A stretch of DNA of 64,000 bases from Bradyrhizobium sp. (lineage in GTDB: Bacteria; Pseudomonadota; Alphaproteobacteria; Rhizobiales; Xanthobacteraceae). This document shows, in pieces, positions 53,146 through 62,528 of the stretch. The stretch spans positions 1 to 64,000 of the forward strand of contig NZ_JACRMG010000035.1 of the NCBI RefSeq assembly GCF_016219575.1, read 5' to 3'. Position numbers and translations under genes: made by a program. The number at the start of each line of letters is the position of its first letter. Positions within the stretch are counted from its first letter, which is position 1. The notes under the pieces are model-generated. The model made no database searches and was not told where the DNA came from. It saw only the letters and a list, made by a program, of their open reading frames with translations.

Positions 53146-54603
53146 ATGAAGACCGCCAAGAAGAAGCCAAAGAAGCCCAAGAAGAAGCTTCCCCAAAAGC
53201 CGATCCTGAAAAAGAAGAAGGCCGTCACCAAGAAGCAGAATTCGCAATCGAAGCAGGTCGACCAGATCTTCGAGAAATGGAACACGCCGGATTCGCCGGG
53301 ATTTGCCATCGCCGTACGCCACAATGGCGCCATCGTCTACCGCCGCGGCTTCGGCACGGCGGATCTCGATCATGGCATTCCGATCCTGCCCGACACGGTC
53401 TTCCATGCCGCTTCGCTGACCAAGCAGTTCACGGCGATGGCGATCATGCTGCTGATCAACAATCCGAAGCTCGCCAATCCTGCGATCTCGCTCAACACCG
53501 AAGTGCACGCACTGATTCCGCAGCTCAGCGGCATCGACAAGAACATCACGATCGGCCAGTTGCTGCATCACACCAGCGGGGTCCGGGACCAGTGGGTGCT
53601 GGCCACGATGGCCGGCTGGCGACTGTCGGACGACGTGATCACCCGCAAGGACGTGATGGACCGCTTCGTGGCGCTGTCGGAAAGCCTCAACTTCGATCCC
53701 GGCAACAAATTTTCCTACAGCAACACCAACTACACGATCGCCGGCGACATCGTGAAAAAGGTCTCCGGCATGAAGCTGTCGGCGTTCTGCGACAAGTATA
53801 TCTTCAAGCCGCTCAACATGTCGCGAACGCGGATCATCGATACCCATGGCGAGATCGTGCAGCATCGCGCCTACGGCTACAGGCCCACCTCCGCGGGCTG
53901 GGAGGTGCGGATGCCGAACTACGATCTCACCGGCCCGACCAACCTGCAAACCACGGTCGACGACCTCATGCGCTGGGACGGCAACTTCGATTCCATGAGC
54001 GTCGGCGGCGCCGCCGCGCTCACCGCCATGCAAACGCCCGCGCCGCCGGCCGCCCCGATCTACGGACTCGGCCTGTTCATCGACGAGGACAACGGCCGTC
54101 GCATCGTCGAGCACGACGGGCGCGACGCCGGATACCGGTCGCATTTGATCCGCTTCCCGGACCAGAAGCTTTCGGTGGCGCTGTTGTGCAATATCGCGCT
54201 CGACGACCCCTTGCCGTCGACGGGGACGCTGGTGCGGCAAGTGGCGGCGATCTACCTCGGCTCGGGCTTCGTGACGATGGGGACGATGCCCGTGCTTCCT
54301 CCGGTCGCGGCGGCGCCGCTCGATCCCGCACAGTATGTCGGCAAATACTACAGCAAGGAAATCGATGCGACCTACACGGTCGTCCTCAAGGGAACGTCGC
54401 TGCAGGTCACGCGCGAAAAGTATCCGCCGACGACGCTGCTCCCGGCGGGACCGAACGGTTTCTTCATGATGAAAGACTTCAGCATCGTGCTGCCGCAGGT
54501 GTTGGTGCAGTTCAATATTGCGCAGGGAGCAGTCATAGGGTTCCGCATGGACGATTCGACGCTGGCGGGACGGCTTGGCAATTTTCACTTCAAAAAGGTG
54601 TAA
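53146..54603 (+). CDS. beta-lactamase-fold serine hydrolase with lysine-rich N-terminus
   Basis: 485 residues from ATG 53146, AGAGGAG upstream. Residues 1-35 are strikingly Lys-rich (KKKPKKPKKKLPQKP), with no signal peptide. The class C-type catalytic motifs are S-x-x-K (FHAASLTKQFTAM, about 92) and Y-S-N (KFSYSNTNYTIAG, about 192); a C-terminal beta-barrel-like lipocalin region follows. Probably an esterase or peptidase (EstB/DD-peptidase type). The basic tail suggests interaction with nucleic acid or a membrane, but this is a guess. Confidence 0.88.
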   Translation: MKTAKKKPKKPKKKLPQKPILKKKKAVTKKQNSQSKQVDQIFEKWNTPDSPGFAIAVRHNGAIVYRRGFGTADLDHGIPILPDTVFHAASLTKQFTAMAIMLLINNPKLANPAISLNTEVHALIPQLSGIDKNITIGQLLHHTSGVRDQWVLATMAGWRLSDDVITRKDVMDRFVALSESLNFDPGNKFSYSNTNYTIAGDIVKKVSGMKLSAFCDKYIFKPLNMSRTRIIDTHGEIVQHRAYGYRPTSAGWEVRMPNYDLTGPTNLQTTVDDLMRWDGNFDSMSVGGAAALTAMQTPAPPAAPIYGLGLFIDEDNGRRIVEHDGRDAGYRSHLIRFPDQKLSVALLCNIALDDPLPSTGTLVRQVAAIYLGSGFVTMGTMPVLPPVAAAPLDPAQYVGKYYSKEIDATYTVVLKGTSLQVTREKYPPTTLLPAGPNGFFMMKDFSIVLPQVLVQFNIAQGAVIGFRMDDSTLAGRLGNFHFKKV

Positions 54604-54702
54604 CGAATTGACCGGCTCGATGGGCGCGCCTCCGGCCTCGGGCCTGGCCGGAGCGCGGGCCGTTTTCGCACACCACTCTGTTTTCGCAAGCAAAGGCATC
54701 AG

Positions 54703-55797
54703 ATGAAAAAACGCGTCGTTCGCGCGCTGGTCACCGGCGCAGGCACGGGATCGAGCGCCAACCTGATCCGCGCGCTGCGGGCCATGTCGCCGAAACCCTA
54801 TGTGGTCGGCGTGCATCACGACCGGTTTGTCCTGAAGCTGTCGATCGCAGATGCCAATTACATCTGTCCGGATGCCGACGGCAGCGCGTTCACCGAGACG
54901 CTGCTTGATATCATCAGGCGCGAGCGGATCAACGTCGTGATGGCGACCAACGACAATGTCGTCAAGGCGCTGTCCGACCACCGCCGCCGCTACCAGATCG
55001 ACCTGCTGCTGCCGCGGCGCGAGACGATCGACCTGTGTCAGGACAAGTATGCGCTGACCGAGTTTCTGCGGCGGCGGGACGTGCCGGTGCCGCGCACCTA
55101 CGAGGTCAAGTCGCTGCGCAGCCTGGAGCGGATCTTTGCCGCCTTCTCGCGCGAAGGCCTGCTGTGGTGCCGGGCGCGGCGCGGCTCGCGCTCGCTGGGC
55201 GCCATGCCCGTCGCCAATATCGAGCAGGCACGGTCCTGGATCACGCAGTGGCGGGACCTGCAGGGGGTGAAGGTGTCGGACTTCACGCTCGCCGAATATT
55301 TGCCCGGACGGCATCTCGTGGTGCACAGCCTGTGGCACAACGGCACCATGCTGCGGACACAGGCGGTCGAGCTGCTCAGCTATTTCGCAGCCGGCAACAA
55401 TCCGAGCGGCATCTTCTCGATGTCCTCGCTGGCCAAGACCGTCGCGGCGTCCGCGGCCGTCGAGGTCACCCTGAACGCGGTCAGGGCGCTGGAGAAAGCG
55501 CCCTCGGGCGCATTCTTCGTCGAGCTGAAGGAGACGGCGGGCGGAATCCCCGCGATTACCGAGATCAATGCCGGGCGCTTCCCTTCGGGCGTGACGGCGC
55601 TGCTGGCGGTCGGGAAGGACAACATGGTGGCGGCCTTCGCATCGGCGGCGAGCGGCGGGAAAGTCACTGTCGCCGCCGAGCCGTTCGGATCGGCCGACGA
55701 ATACTACATGGTGCGCGATATCGACGCGATTCCGGCAGTGTTTCCCGCAAGCGACCTGCTAAGAGGCCTGCGCGGGGCAGCGCCGCCATCACGCTGA
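54703..55797 (+). CDS. ATP-grasp-type ligase-like protein
   Basis: 364 residues. N-terminal Rossmann-like segment (VRALVTGAGTGSSANLIRAL), then DKYALTEFLRRRDVPVPRTY as the CarB-type pre-grasp, LWCRARRGSRSLGAMP as the ATP-binding loop, LAEYLPGRHLVVHSL and the metal site FFVELKETAGGIPAITEINA (Glu, Glu-x-Asn). Closest to CarB/PylC-type ATP-grasp ligases of unknown substrate. A 100-bp gap from the serine-hydrolase gene; monocistronic or in a small operon with it. Confidence 0.82.
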   Translation: MKKRVVRALVTGAGTGSSANLIRALRAMSPKPYVVGVHHDRFVLKLSIADANYICPDADGSAFTETLLDIIRRERINVVMATNDNVVKALSDHRRRYQIDLLLPRRETIDLCQDKYALTEFLRRRDVPVPRTYEVKSLRSLERIFAAFSREGLLWCRARRGSRSLGAMPVANIEQARSWITQWRDLQGVKVSDFTLAEYLPGRHLVVHSLWHNGTMLRTQAVELLSYFAAGNNPSGIFSMSSLAKTVAASAAVEVTLNAVRALEKAPSGAFFVELKETAGGIPAITEINAGRFPSGVTALLAVGKDNMVAAFASAASGGKVTVAAEPFGSADEYYMVRDIDAIPAVFPASDLLRGLRGAAPPSR

Positions 55798-55887
55798 GGT
55801 CAGGCTTGTTGCTTTCCCGATTTGGTGTAGGATCGCCGTCATACGACCAGTATTTGAACCCCAATCTACAGCCTCGGAAAATCATCG

Positions 55888-56115
55888 ATGAGTGGTGGAT
55901 ATATCAAGCCGCAGAAGGAAGGCGATCATCAGATCGTGGTCTTCACCTTTATCGGTCCGATCGAAGCCAAGAAGGTCGACCAGTGGAACAAGGCGCTTCT
56001 TGAGCTCAAGAAGCTGTTTGGCGCCAGCTTGACGGGCATCACCATCAAGGGCGATCCGACGCCGCCATCGATCCTGGCGCTCGCCCGCAAGGGCAAGAAG
56101 AAGAAGAAAAAATGA
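55888..56115 (+). CDS. small protein of unknown function with lysine-rich tail
   Basis: 75 residues, MSGGYIKPQKEGDHQIVVFT, FIGPIEAKKVDQWNKALLEL, then LTGITIKGDP and terminal KGKKKKKK. A beta-alpha-beta pattern with a helix (KKVDQWNKALLELKKLFG) fits a small globular protein, not recognised. It overlaps the next gene by ATGA (56112-56115), so both are coupled. Confidence 0.65.
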   Translation: MSGGYIKPQKEGDHQIVVFTFIGPIEAKKVDQWNKALLELKKLFGASLTGITIKGDPTPPSILALARKGKKKKKK

Positions 56116-56438
56116 GCGCGAAGGGGAAGCGGCTTTCGCCGGGCCGTACGGCCAGGGCCGGAGCCGCCAAATCCGCTTCCGCCAAATCTGGACGCGCCAA
56201 ATCGGGGTCTGGCAAATCAACATCCCCCAGGTCGGGGCCTGCCAAATCCGTGTCAGCCAGTTCCGCTGCGCCGCTTGAGCTGCAGGTCGCCCTGAAGGGG
56301 GACAAGCAGCTTGCGGAGAACGTGATCGTCGAGGTGCTCGCGGCGGCCCGACGTCTCGGGATCAAGCCACCCAAGGTGCAGGTGTTGCGCAAGGCCAGGA
56401 TCGGTCCGAAGCGGGCCGCGGCCCGCAAATCCCGTTAG
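56112..56438 (+). CDS. small protein with Ala/Lys/Ser repeat region and basic C-terminus
   Basis: 108 residues. Residues about 15-52 are low complexity with repeating A-K-S-G/A-S units, like histone-H1-type or disordered tails. The C-terminus (LELQVALKGDKQLAENVIVE, VLAAARRLGIKPPKVQVLRK) looks ordered. Highly basic, so it may bind nucleic acids; no family assigned. Translationally coupled to the gene above. Confidence 0.6.
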   Translation: MSAKGKRLSPGRTARAGAAKSASAKSGRAKSGSGKSTSPRSGPAKSVSASSAAPLELQVALKGDKQLAENVIVEVLAAARRLGIKPPKVQVLRKARIGPKRAAARKSR

Positions 56439-56531
56439 CCCAAGCGGCGATGGGAAGCGGCGATAACAAGCAGCAATAGCAAGCAGCAATAGCAAGCCTT
56501 GGACCCGACCGGCCGGAGGCCCGTTCGCGCG

Positions 56532-59500
56532 TCACGACGGCGTCGTGAACCAGACCTTCATGCCGAGCTGGTCGAGCAGCTTCTCGCCGCGGTCCTGCCA
56601 GATGCCGGCCTCCACCTGCAGGGTCCCCCGCCGGTACAGATCGGCGCGGGTGAGATGGCAATGCGCCAATAGCGGCAGCAATTCGAGCTCGCCGGCGATC
56701 GTTGCGGCCGTCTCGATCATCGCCTCGCCGGCCGCAAGCTCGACGCCGCGCGCTGCATGGATCGCGGCGGCGAGCCAGCAGGCGTGCGCCTCGGCCCCGC
56801 GCTCGCCGAGGCTCCTCGTGCGCTGCAAGAGATCGGTCACCGCCGTCAGCGCCTTGTCGAATTCGTCCGCCAGCACCAGCGCCTCGACATAGGCGATCAG
56901 CGTCAGCGACCGAGTGATCTGTGGCTCGGCGAGTTCGTCGAGCGCAACGGCTTTCTCCAGCAGGCCAAGCCCCTCCCGGACCTGGCCGAGCCGGGCCATG
57001 GTCCGGCCGAGGCCCGCCATCATCCGAGAGGCATAGGCGTCGAGATCGTGGGTCGTGCAGACGTCGAGCAGGCGATCGAACACCAGCACGGCGGCGCCCG
57101 AGTCTCCCTTGTTGAGGGCGACCGATCCGATGCTCCAATAGGCCCACATGATCGAATCCGGCTGCCCGACGGCGTCGGCCCGGCGCGCCGCCTCGGACGC
57201 ATAGGCCTCTGCCTCGGCGAATTCGCCGACCACGGCAAGACAGATCGCGAGGCTGGAGCGGATGAAGGCCGCCGGCAGCACGGGCAGGCCGTGAAAGTCG
57301 TCCGACGGCTTCTGTTCGACCATCGCCAGGATTTCCTCGAACGATGCGATGGCTTGCCGAAACTCGCCGCGGGCCTGTCTGGCGCGCGCCATGTACATCC
57401 TGGTCGCCAGCTGCAGACGGCCGTCGTCGCCGGCAAGACTCAAGGCGCGCTCGCCTGTCGAAAGCGCTTCCGCATAGCGCGCCTTCAGGACGAGGCAATT
57501 GGCCGTAAAGGAGTAGATGCGCGCGAGTCTTGCGCTGTCTCCCAGCGTCGCCGCAGCCTGCTCGGCGACCTTGAGATGATCGAGCGTTTCCTGAACGCGC
57601 CCGAGCGGCGTCAGGGCATGCCGCAGGTCGGTGCGCAGATCGATCGCCAGCGTCGCGCGCTCGTCGGGCGGCAGATGATCGACGGCAATCAGCGCAGCTT
57701 CGAGATGCTGGACCGCGACGCGGTTGGCCGCACGCGAAATTTCCCGCGCCGCGGCGACCTGGAGATGAACCACCGCGCGGTCCCAGGCCTGGGCGCGAAC
57801 GGCATGAAACGCCAGCCAGTCGGATTTCTCGCTCAGCCGGTCGGCATAGATCTGCTCGCCAGCGATCAGGGCCGCGGTATGCAGCGTCCGGCGCCGGTCC
57901 GCCGACAGCATGCGGTAGGCGGCATCGTGAACCAGCGCGTGCTTGAAGCGGTACTCGATGTCGGGAAACAGGCTGGTCTCGTACAGGAATTCCGCATCCT
58001 GCAGGCGTTTCAGCGCCTCGCGCAGCCGTTCGGGGCGCAAATTCGCCACCGCCTGCAGAACGCTGCGCGGCACCGCGTATCCGATGACGGCAGCAGCCTG
58101 AAGCAGGCGCTTGTCGACGAGGGACAGGCGGTCGATGCGCGAGGTCAGCAGCGCCTCGATGGTCGTGGGCATCTTGAGCTCGACGATCGAGGTCGTCGCG
58201 TGATAGCCGGCCGGCCGGCCGCTGAGCACGCCGGTCTCGACCAGAGACCGCACGCTTTCCTCGAGGAACAACGGGGTGCCGCCCGTCTTCTCGATGAGGA
58301 TGTCCTTGAGCTGTCCGAGCCCCTCGTCCGCGCCGAGCAGCGCGTCGAGCAATTCGCTCGCGATATCGGGCTGGAAGGGATCGATGCGGATCTGCGTGAA
58401 GTAGGATTTGCCGGTCCAGCCGTGGCGATACTCTGGCCGGTAGCTGACCAGAACCAGGATCCGCGCACCGGGAAGACCGTCGACGAGACCGTCGATGAGG
58501 GCCTGCGTTTCCGGATCGATCGAATGCAGGTCCTCGAACACGAGCAACAGCGGCTGCACCTCGCTCTCGCGAAACAGCAGCCGCTTGACGCCTTCCAGGA
58601 TCCGCTGGCCGCGCTGCGGCCGGTCCGCGGGAAGCGCCTGGGCGTCGTCGGCCGAGGGATCCAGCAGCAGGAGCAGGGCCGGCAGCGCCGCCAGCAGCCC
58701 CTCGTCCAGGCTCAGGAGCTTCGTGGTGACCTTCTCGCGAATGGCCTGCGAGTCGTCGGTGGTGGCGAGCTCGAAGTAGCCCTTGAGGAACTCGGTGACC
58801 GGCAGATAGCTGGTGGCCGAGCCGTAGGAGACCGCGCCGGCTTCGAGAATGCGCCAGTCGTCTGCGTGCGGCGCGCGGGTGAACTCGTGGATCAGGCGCG
58901 ACTTGCCGACACCGGGCTCGCCGACCAGCGCCACGATCTGTCCGTGGCGCGCATAGGCGAGATCGAGCGCCTGCCGCAATTGCCTGATCTCGCCGTCGCG
59001 CCCGACGAACCGCGTGAGCCCGTGCCTTGCGAGCGCCTGAAGTCTCGACACCGCGACTGCGCCGAGCAGCTCGTAGGACAGCACCGGCGCCGCAAGCCCC
59101 TTGACGAACATCGGACCGAGCGACCTGCTCATCACATAGCCCTGCGCCAGATGCAGGGTCTGTGACGACATCAGAATGGTGCCCGGGACGGCCATCTGCT
59201 CCAGGCGGGCGGCCAGATGCACGGCCTGGCCATGCGCGGAGTAGTTCATGTGCAGCTCGCTGCCCAGCGAGCGCACGACCACTTCGCCCGAGTTCAGTCC
59301 GACGCGGACGAGGAGCGGAAGTCCCCGGGTGCGGCGGACCTCCTCGGCGTACTTCCTGATCAGCTCCTGCATCTTGAGCGCGGCGTAACAGGCCCGGACC
59401 GCGTGATCCTCAAAGGCGACCGGTGCGCCGAACAACGCCTGGATTCCGTCGCCCATCACCTGGTTGATCGTGCCTTCGTAACGGCCGACCGCCTCCATCA

Positions 59501-59870
59501 TCCGTTCGAGAACGGGATCGAGAAGCGAGCGGGCATCTTCGGGATCGAGATCGGCGATGTACTCCGTCGATCCCTTCATGTCCGAGCACAGCACCGTCAC
59601 CTGCTTTCGCTCGCCTTCCAGCGACGTCTCGGACGTGAAGATGCTCCTGGCGAGATGACTCGGCGCGTGAAAGAACGGCGAAGCAGAAAGCGCGGGGGTG
59701 GATAGTCCCGTCCCAACTGCCGGAGCAGCGGCGCCGCAACTGTCGCAATACTTGCTTTCGGCTCTCACATAGCTGCCGCACGTCGTGCAGGCGAGCCCGA
59801 ACGCCATTCCGCATTCGCGGCAGAATCTTGCCTCGTCGCGATTATCCTGCCGACACCGGGGACACTGCAT
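56532..59870 (-). CDS. class III adenylate/guanylate cyclase with AAA ATPase and TPR domains
   Basis: 1112 residues from ATG 59870 (MQCPRCRQDNRDEARFCREC). N-terminal double zinc ribbon (CPRC...CREC, CTTC...CDSC); class III cyclase domain with GERKQVTVLCSDMKGSTEYI (metal Asp) and MGDGIQALFGAP (second Asp) plus GLNSGEVVVRSLG; AAA/STAND ATPase with VALVGEPGVGKSRLIHEF (about 325) and long helical TPR-like C-terminus (about 740-1112). Such proteins are LuxR/MalT-like signalling regulators or scaffolds. An inverted repeat GTGAACCAGTTCAC (60046-60059) lies 176 bp upstream. Confidence 0.92.
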   Translation of the reverse strand: MQCPRCRQDNRDEARFCRECGMAFGLACTTCGSYVRAESKYCDSCGAAAPAVGTGLSTPALSASPFFHAPSHLARSIFTSETSLEGERKQVTVLCSDMKGSTEYIADLDPEDARSLLDPVLERMMEAVGRYEGTINQVMGDGIQALFGAPVAFEDHAVRACYAALKMQELIRKYAEEVRRTRGLPLLVRVGLNSGEVVVRSLGSELHMNYSAHGQAVHLAARLEQMAVPGTILMSSQTLHLAQGYVMSRSLGPMFVKGLAAPVLSYELLGAVAVSRLQALARHGLTRFVGRDGEIRQLRQALDLAYARHGQIVALVGEPGVGKSRLIHEFTRAPHADDWRILEAGAVSYGSATSYLPVTEFLKGYFELATTDDSQAIREKVTTKLLSLDEGLLAALPALLLLLDPSADDAQALPADRPQRGQRILEGVKRLLFRESEVQPLLLVFEDLHSIDPETQALIDGLVDGLPGARILVLVSYRPEYRHGWTGKSYFTQIRIDPFQPDIASELLDALLGADEGLGQLKDILIEKTGGTPLFLEESVRSLVETGVLSGRPAGYHATTSIVELKMPTTIEALLTSRIDRLSLVDKRLLQAAAVIGYAVPRSVLQAVANLRPERLREALKRLQDAEFLYETSLFPDIEYRFKHALVHDAAYRMLSADRRRTLHTAALIAGEQIYADRLSEKSDWLAFHAVRAQAWDRAVVHLQVAAAREISRAANRVAVQHLEAALIAVDHLPPDERATLAIDLRTDLRHALTPLGRVQETLDHLKVAEQAAATLGDSARLARIYSFTANCLVLKARYAEALSTGERALSLAGDDGRLQLATRMYMARARQARGEFRQAIASFEEILAMVEQKPSDDFHGLPVLPAAFIRSSLAICLAVVGEFAEAEAYASEAARRADAVGQPDSIMWAYWSIGSVALNKGDSGAAVLVFDRLLDVCTTHDLDAYASRMMAGLGRTMARLGQVREGLGLLEKAVALDELAEPQITRSLTLIAYVEALVLADEFDKALTAVTDLLQRTRSLGERGAEAHACWLAAAIHAARGVELAAGEAMIETAATIAGELELLPLLAHCHLTRADLYRRGTLQVEAGIWQDRGEKLLDQLGMKVWFTTPS

Positions 59871-60045
59871 GCATAGACCTTCAGCCGGGCTGGCCTGCCA
59901 GCGATCAAGCGGACTCGACGTAACACGGTGGGCTACGCAGAATACGCTCGACCTGCCCACGTCGCGCAACGCGCGTTCGGCCTGAGAATAACATGCAACC
60001 GTTGATCCCGGTGCGTCCCTACCCGAAGATATTTCTTCCTGATTT

Positions 60046-60059
60046 GTGAACCAGTTCAC
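60046..60059. promoter_or_regulatory. palindrome upstream of the cyclase gene
   Basis: GTGAAC-CA-GTTCAC is a perfect 6-bp arm palindrome in the 289-bp gap between the cyclase and the Bug receptor gene. Its symmetry is typical of a dimeric regulator operator (TetR-like). No matching regulator gene is adjacent. The gap holds no gene. Confidence 0.4.
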
Positions 60060-60159
60060 GATCGAAATAGCGCACAGGTTGTAGCCTGACGCGGTCGCGA
60101 TCCTGCGCGACGTAAACGCGACCGAAACTACTCGATCAGAGCTTCCTAAGGCGTGCGCG

Positions 60160-61134
60160 CTAGTTGGCGATCTTGTAGCCCGTCGCTTTCACGATCGGCT
60201 GCCAGAACGCGGTATCGGCGGCGAGCGCCTTTGTCAGCTGTTCCGGCGTCGAGCCGACCGGTATGAGCGTGACCGCGTTCAGCTTTTCCTTCACATCGGG
60301 CCTGGCCAGCACCTCGGCCGCGGCGGCGCTCAGCTTCTTCGCGAATTCGGGCGAGCTGCCGGCCGGCAGCCACATGCCGTACCAGCCGTCGGCGACGAGG
60401 TCGACGCCGGACTCCTTCAGGGTCGGTACATCCGACAGGAACGGCGAGCGCACCGGGCCGCTCACCGCCACGATGCGGATGCCGCCGGCGCGATGCTGCG
60501 TGATGGTATCCGACAAGGTGGTCACGGCGAGCGGCAGATGCCCGGCGAGGAGATCGCTGATGATCGGCGCCGAGCCGCGATAGGGCACCCGTGTCATGGA
60601 AAGACCGAGCGTCTTTTCGAGCTGAAAGCCGGTGAAGTGCGGAATGGTGCCGCTGGACGGCACGCCGTAGCTGGCCTTCGCGGGGTTCGCCTTGATCCAG
60701 GCCACCAGCTGCTTGAAGTCGGTCACGCCGATCGAGGGACTCACCACCACCACGAATTCGAAGCGGGCAAGCTGCGAGACCGGCACGAAATCCTTCGCCG
60801 AATCGTAGCTCGGTTCGTTCTCGACCATCGGCAGCAGGAACATGGTCGGGCCCGTCGTCATCAGGACGGTGGTGCTGTCGGGAGCCGCGCCCTTCACGGC
60901 CCGGATGCCGATTAGCCCGTCGCCGCCGGTGCGGTTCTCGACAATGAATTTCCGGTCGAGCGCCGCGGGAAGATACTCCGCCAATTGACGGCACAGCATG
61001 TCGCCGCTGCCGCCGGCGGCAAAGGGAAAGACGATCCTGGTCAGCGGGCCGGACTGTGCCCATGCCGGGACGGCCCTGGCCGCGACCGCCAGTGCAAGGC
61101 TTCCGGCAACGAATTCTCGACGATTCATGGGCAT
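60160..61134 (-). CDS. tripartite tricarboxylate transporter substrate-binding protein (Bug/TctC family)
   Basis: 324 residues from ATG 61134 (or 61128). Tat-like signal (NRREFVAGSLALAVAARAVP, cleavage after AWA), then RIVFPFAAGGSGDMLCRQLA, IVENRTGGDGLIGIRAVKGA, LLPMVENEPSYDSAKDFVPV, VPYRGSAPIISDLLAGHLPL. Periplasmic receptor that delivers a carboxylate to a TctAB permease; no permease is adjacent, which is common for orphan Bug proteins. The much longer frame to 61530 is antisense to proB. Confidence 0.92.
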   Translation of the reverse strand: MPMNRREFVAGSLALAVAARAVPAWAQSGPLTRIVFPFAAGGSGDMLCRQLAEYLPAALDRKFIVENRTGGDGLIGIRAVKGAAPDSTTVLMTTGPTMFLLPMVENEPSYDSAKDFVPVSQLARFEFVVVVSPSIGVTDFKQLVAWIKANPAKASYGVPSSGTIPHFTGFQLEKTLGLSMTRVPYRGSAPIISDLLAGHLPLAVTTLSDTITQHRAGGIRIVAVSGPVRSPFLSDVPTLKESGVDLVADGWYGMWLPAGSSPEFAKKLSAAAAEVLARPDVKEKLNAVTLIPVGSTPEQLTKALAADTAFWQPIVKATGYKIAN

Positions 61135-61255
61135 ACCCCTCCCCTCGATTTTGGGTGCATTACACCAGAGCGGGCGTCGGGGGGAAATAACCCAGAAGTC
61201 GCGGGGGCCGGCCGGGCGGCTTGCACGGCCGGGCTGCCTGCTGCAAAAGGTCGCC

Positions 61256-62398
61256 ATGAAACGCCCTGCGCTGAAGAATTTCCGCCGCATCGTCGTCAAG
61301 GTCGGATCGTCGCTCCTGATCGATTCGGCCAAGGGCGAAGTGCGGGCGTCGTGGCTGAAGGCGCTGGCGGCCGACATCGCAAGACTGCATGGGGCGGGCC
61401 GCGACGTGCTGGTGGTGTCCTCCGGCTCGATTGCGCTCGGCCGCAGCCGCTTGAAGCTGCCCCGCGGCCCGCTCAAGCTCGAGGAAAGCCAGGCCGCCGC
61501 GGCCGTCGGCCAGATTGCGCTGGCGCGCATCTGGTCGGAGGTGCTGGGCGATCACGGCATCGGCGCCGGCCAGATCCTGGTGACGCTGCAGGATACCGAG
61601 GAACGGCGGCGCTATCTCAACGCGCGATCGACCATCGCAAAGCTCTTGGAATGGCGCGCGGTGCCCGTGATCAACGAGAACGACACGGTGGCCACCAACG
61701 AAATCCGCTATGGCGACAATGATCGCCTCGCCGCACGCGTCGCCACCATGGCGAGCGCCGATCTCCTGATCCTGCTCTCCGACATCGACGGCCTCTACAC
61801 CGCGCCGCCCGGCGCCAATCCGGATGCGAAACTGATCCCGATCGTGGAGTCAGTCACCTCCGAGATCGAGGCGATGGCGGGTGCGGCGGAATCCGAGCTG
61901 TCGCGCGGCGGCATGTTCACCAAGATCGAGGCGGCGAAGATTGCGACCACCGCGGGCACGCACATGCTGATCGCCAACGGCAAGATCGAGCATCCGCTGC
62001 AAGCGATCGCCGACGGCGGCCGCTGCACCTGGTTCCTCACGCCAGCCAATCCGGTGACGGCGCGCAAGCGCTGGATCGCCGGATCGCTGGAGCCAAAGGG
62101 CACGCTGACCATCGATGCCGGCGCCGTCAGCGCGCTGCGTGCGGGAAAAAGCCTGCTGCCGGCCGGCGTGATCCGGGTCGACGGTGCATTCGCCCGCGGC
62201 GATGCCGTGATCGTGCGCGGCCCCGACACCCACGAGATCGGCCGTGGCCTCGTCGCCTATGACGCCGAGGATGCCGAGAAGATCAAGGGCCGCTCGTCGA
62301 AGGACGCCGCCATGATCCTCGGCATCAGTGGCCGGTCGGAAATGATCCACCGCGATGACCTGGTGGTGGGCGGGTCGCGACAGTCCGAGCGGGAGTGA
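61256..62398 (+). CDS. proB: glutamate 5-kinase
   Basis: 380 residues from ATG 61256. Amino-acid kinase domain (RRIVVKVGSSLLIDSAKGEV, LVVSSGSIALGRSRL, VPVINENDTVATNEIRYGDN, LLSDIDGLYTAPPGANPDAK, GGMFTKIEAAKIATTAGTHM) and C-terminal PUA domain (GTLTIDAGAVSALRAGKSLL, GDAVIVRGPDTHEIGRGLVA). First step of proline synthesis; the next step, proA, follows 1.1 kb downstream on the same strand. The last ~70 bp of the gene have a degraded second copy at 62963-63035. Confidence 0.97.
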   Translation: MKRPALKNFRRIVVKVGSSLLIDSAKGEVRASWLKALAADIARLHGAGRDVLVVSSGSIALGRSRLKLPRGPLKLEESQAAAAVGQIALARIWSEVLGDHGIGAGQILVTLQDTEERRRYLNARSTIAKLLEWRAVPVINENDTVATNEIRYGDNDRLAARVATMASADLLILLSDIDGLYTAPPGANPDAKLIPIVESVTSEIEAMAGAAESELSRGGMFTKIEAAKIATTAGTHMLIANGKIEHPLQAIADGGRCTWFLTPANPVTARKRWIAGSLEPKGTLTIDAGAVSALRAGKSLLPAGVIRVDGAFARGDAVIVRGPDTHEIGRGLVAYDAEDAEKIKGRSSKDAAMILGISGRSEMIHRDDLVVGGSRQSERE

Positions 62399-62528
62399 GC
62401 GCCGGATCGCGATGGTTCCAACGTGTGTTTCCGCGCACGAAGGCTTGATGTGAATCATCTCCCGGCTCCGAGACGACCTCTATTGTTGCACGCCGACTCC
62501 CGGCATGGATGCCATTGGAGGCTTCGTC

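Noticed and set aside
53125..55338. 737-residue reverse frame
   Set aside because: Antisense to the serine hydrolase and ATP-grasp genes, whose forward proteins are clear families.
56757..59165. 802-residue forward frame
   Set aside because: Antisense to the cyclase-ATPase gene; low-complexity Arg/Gln-rich.
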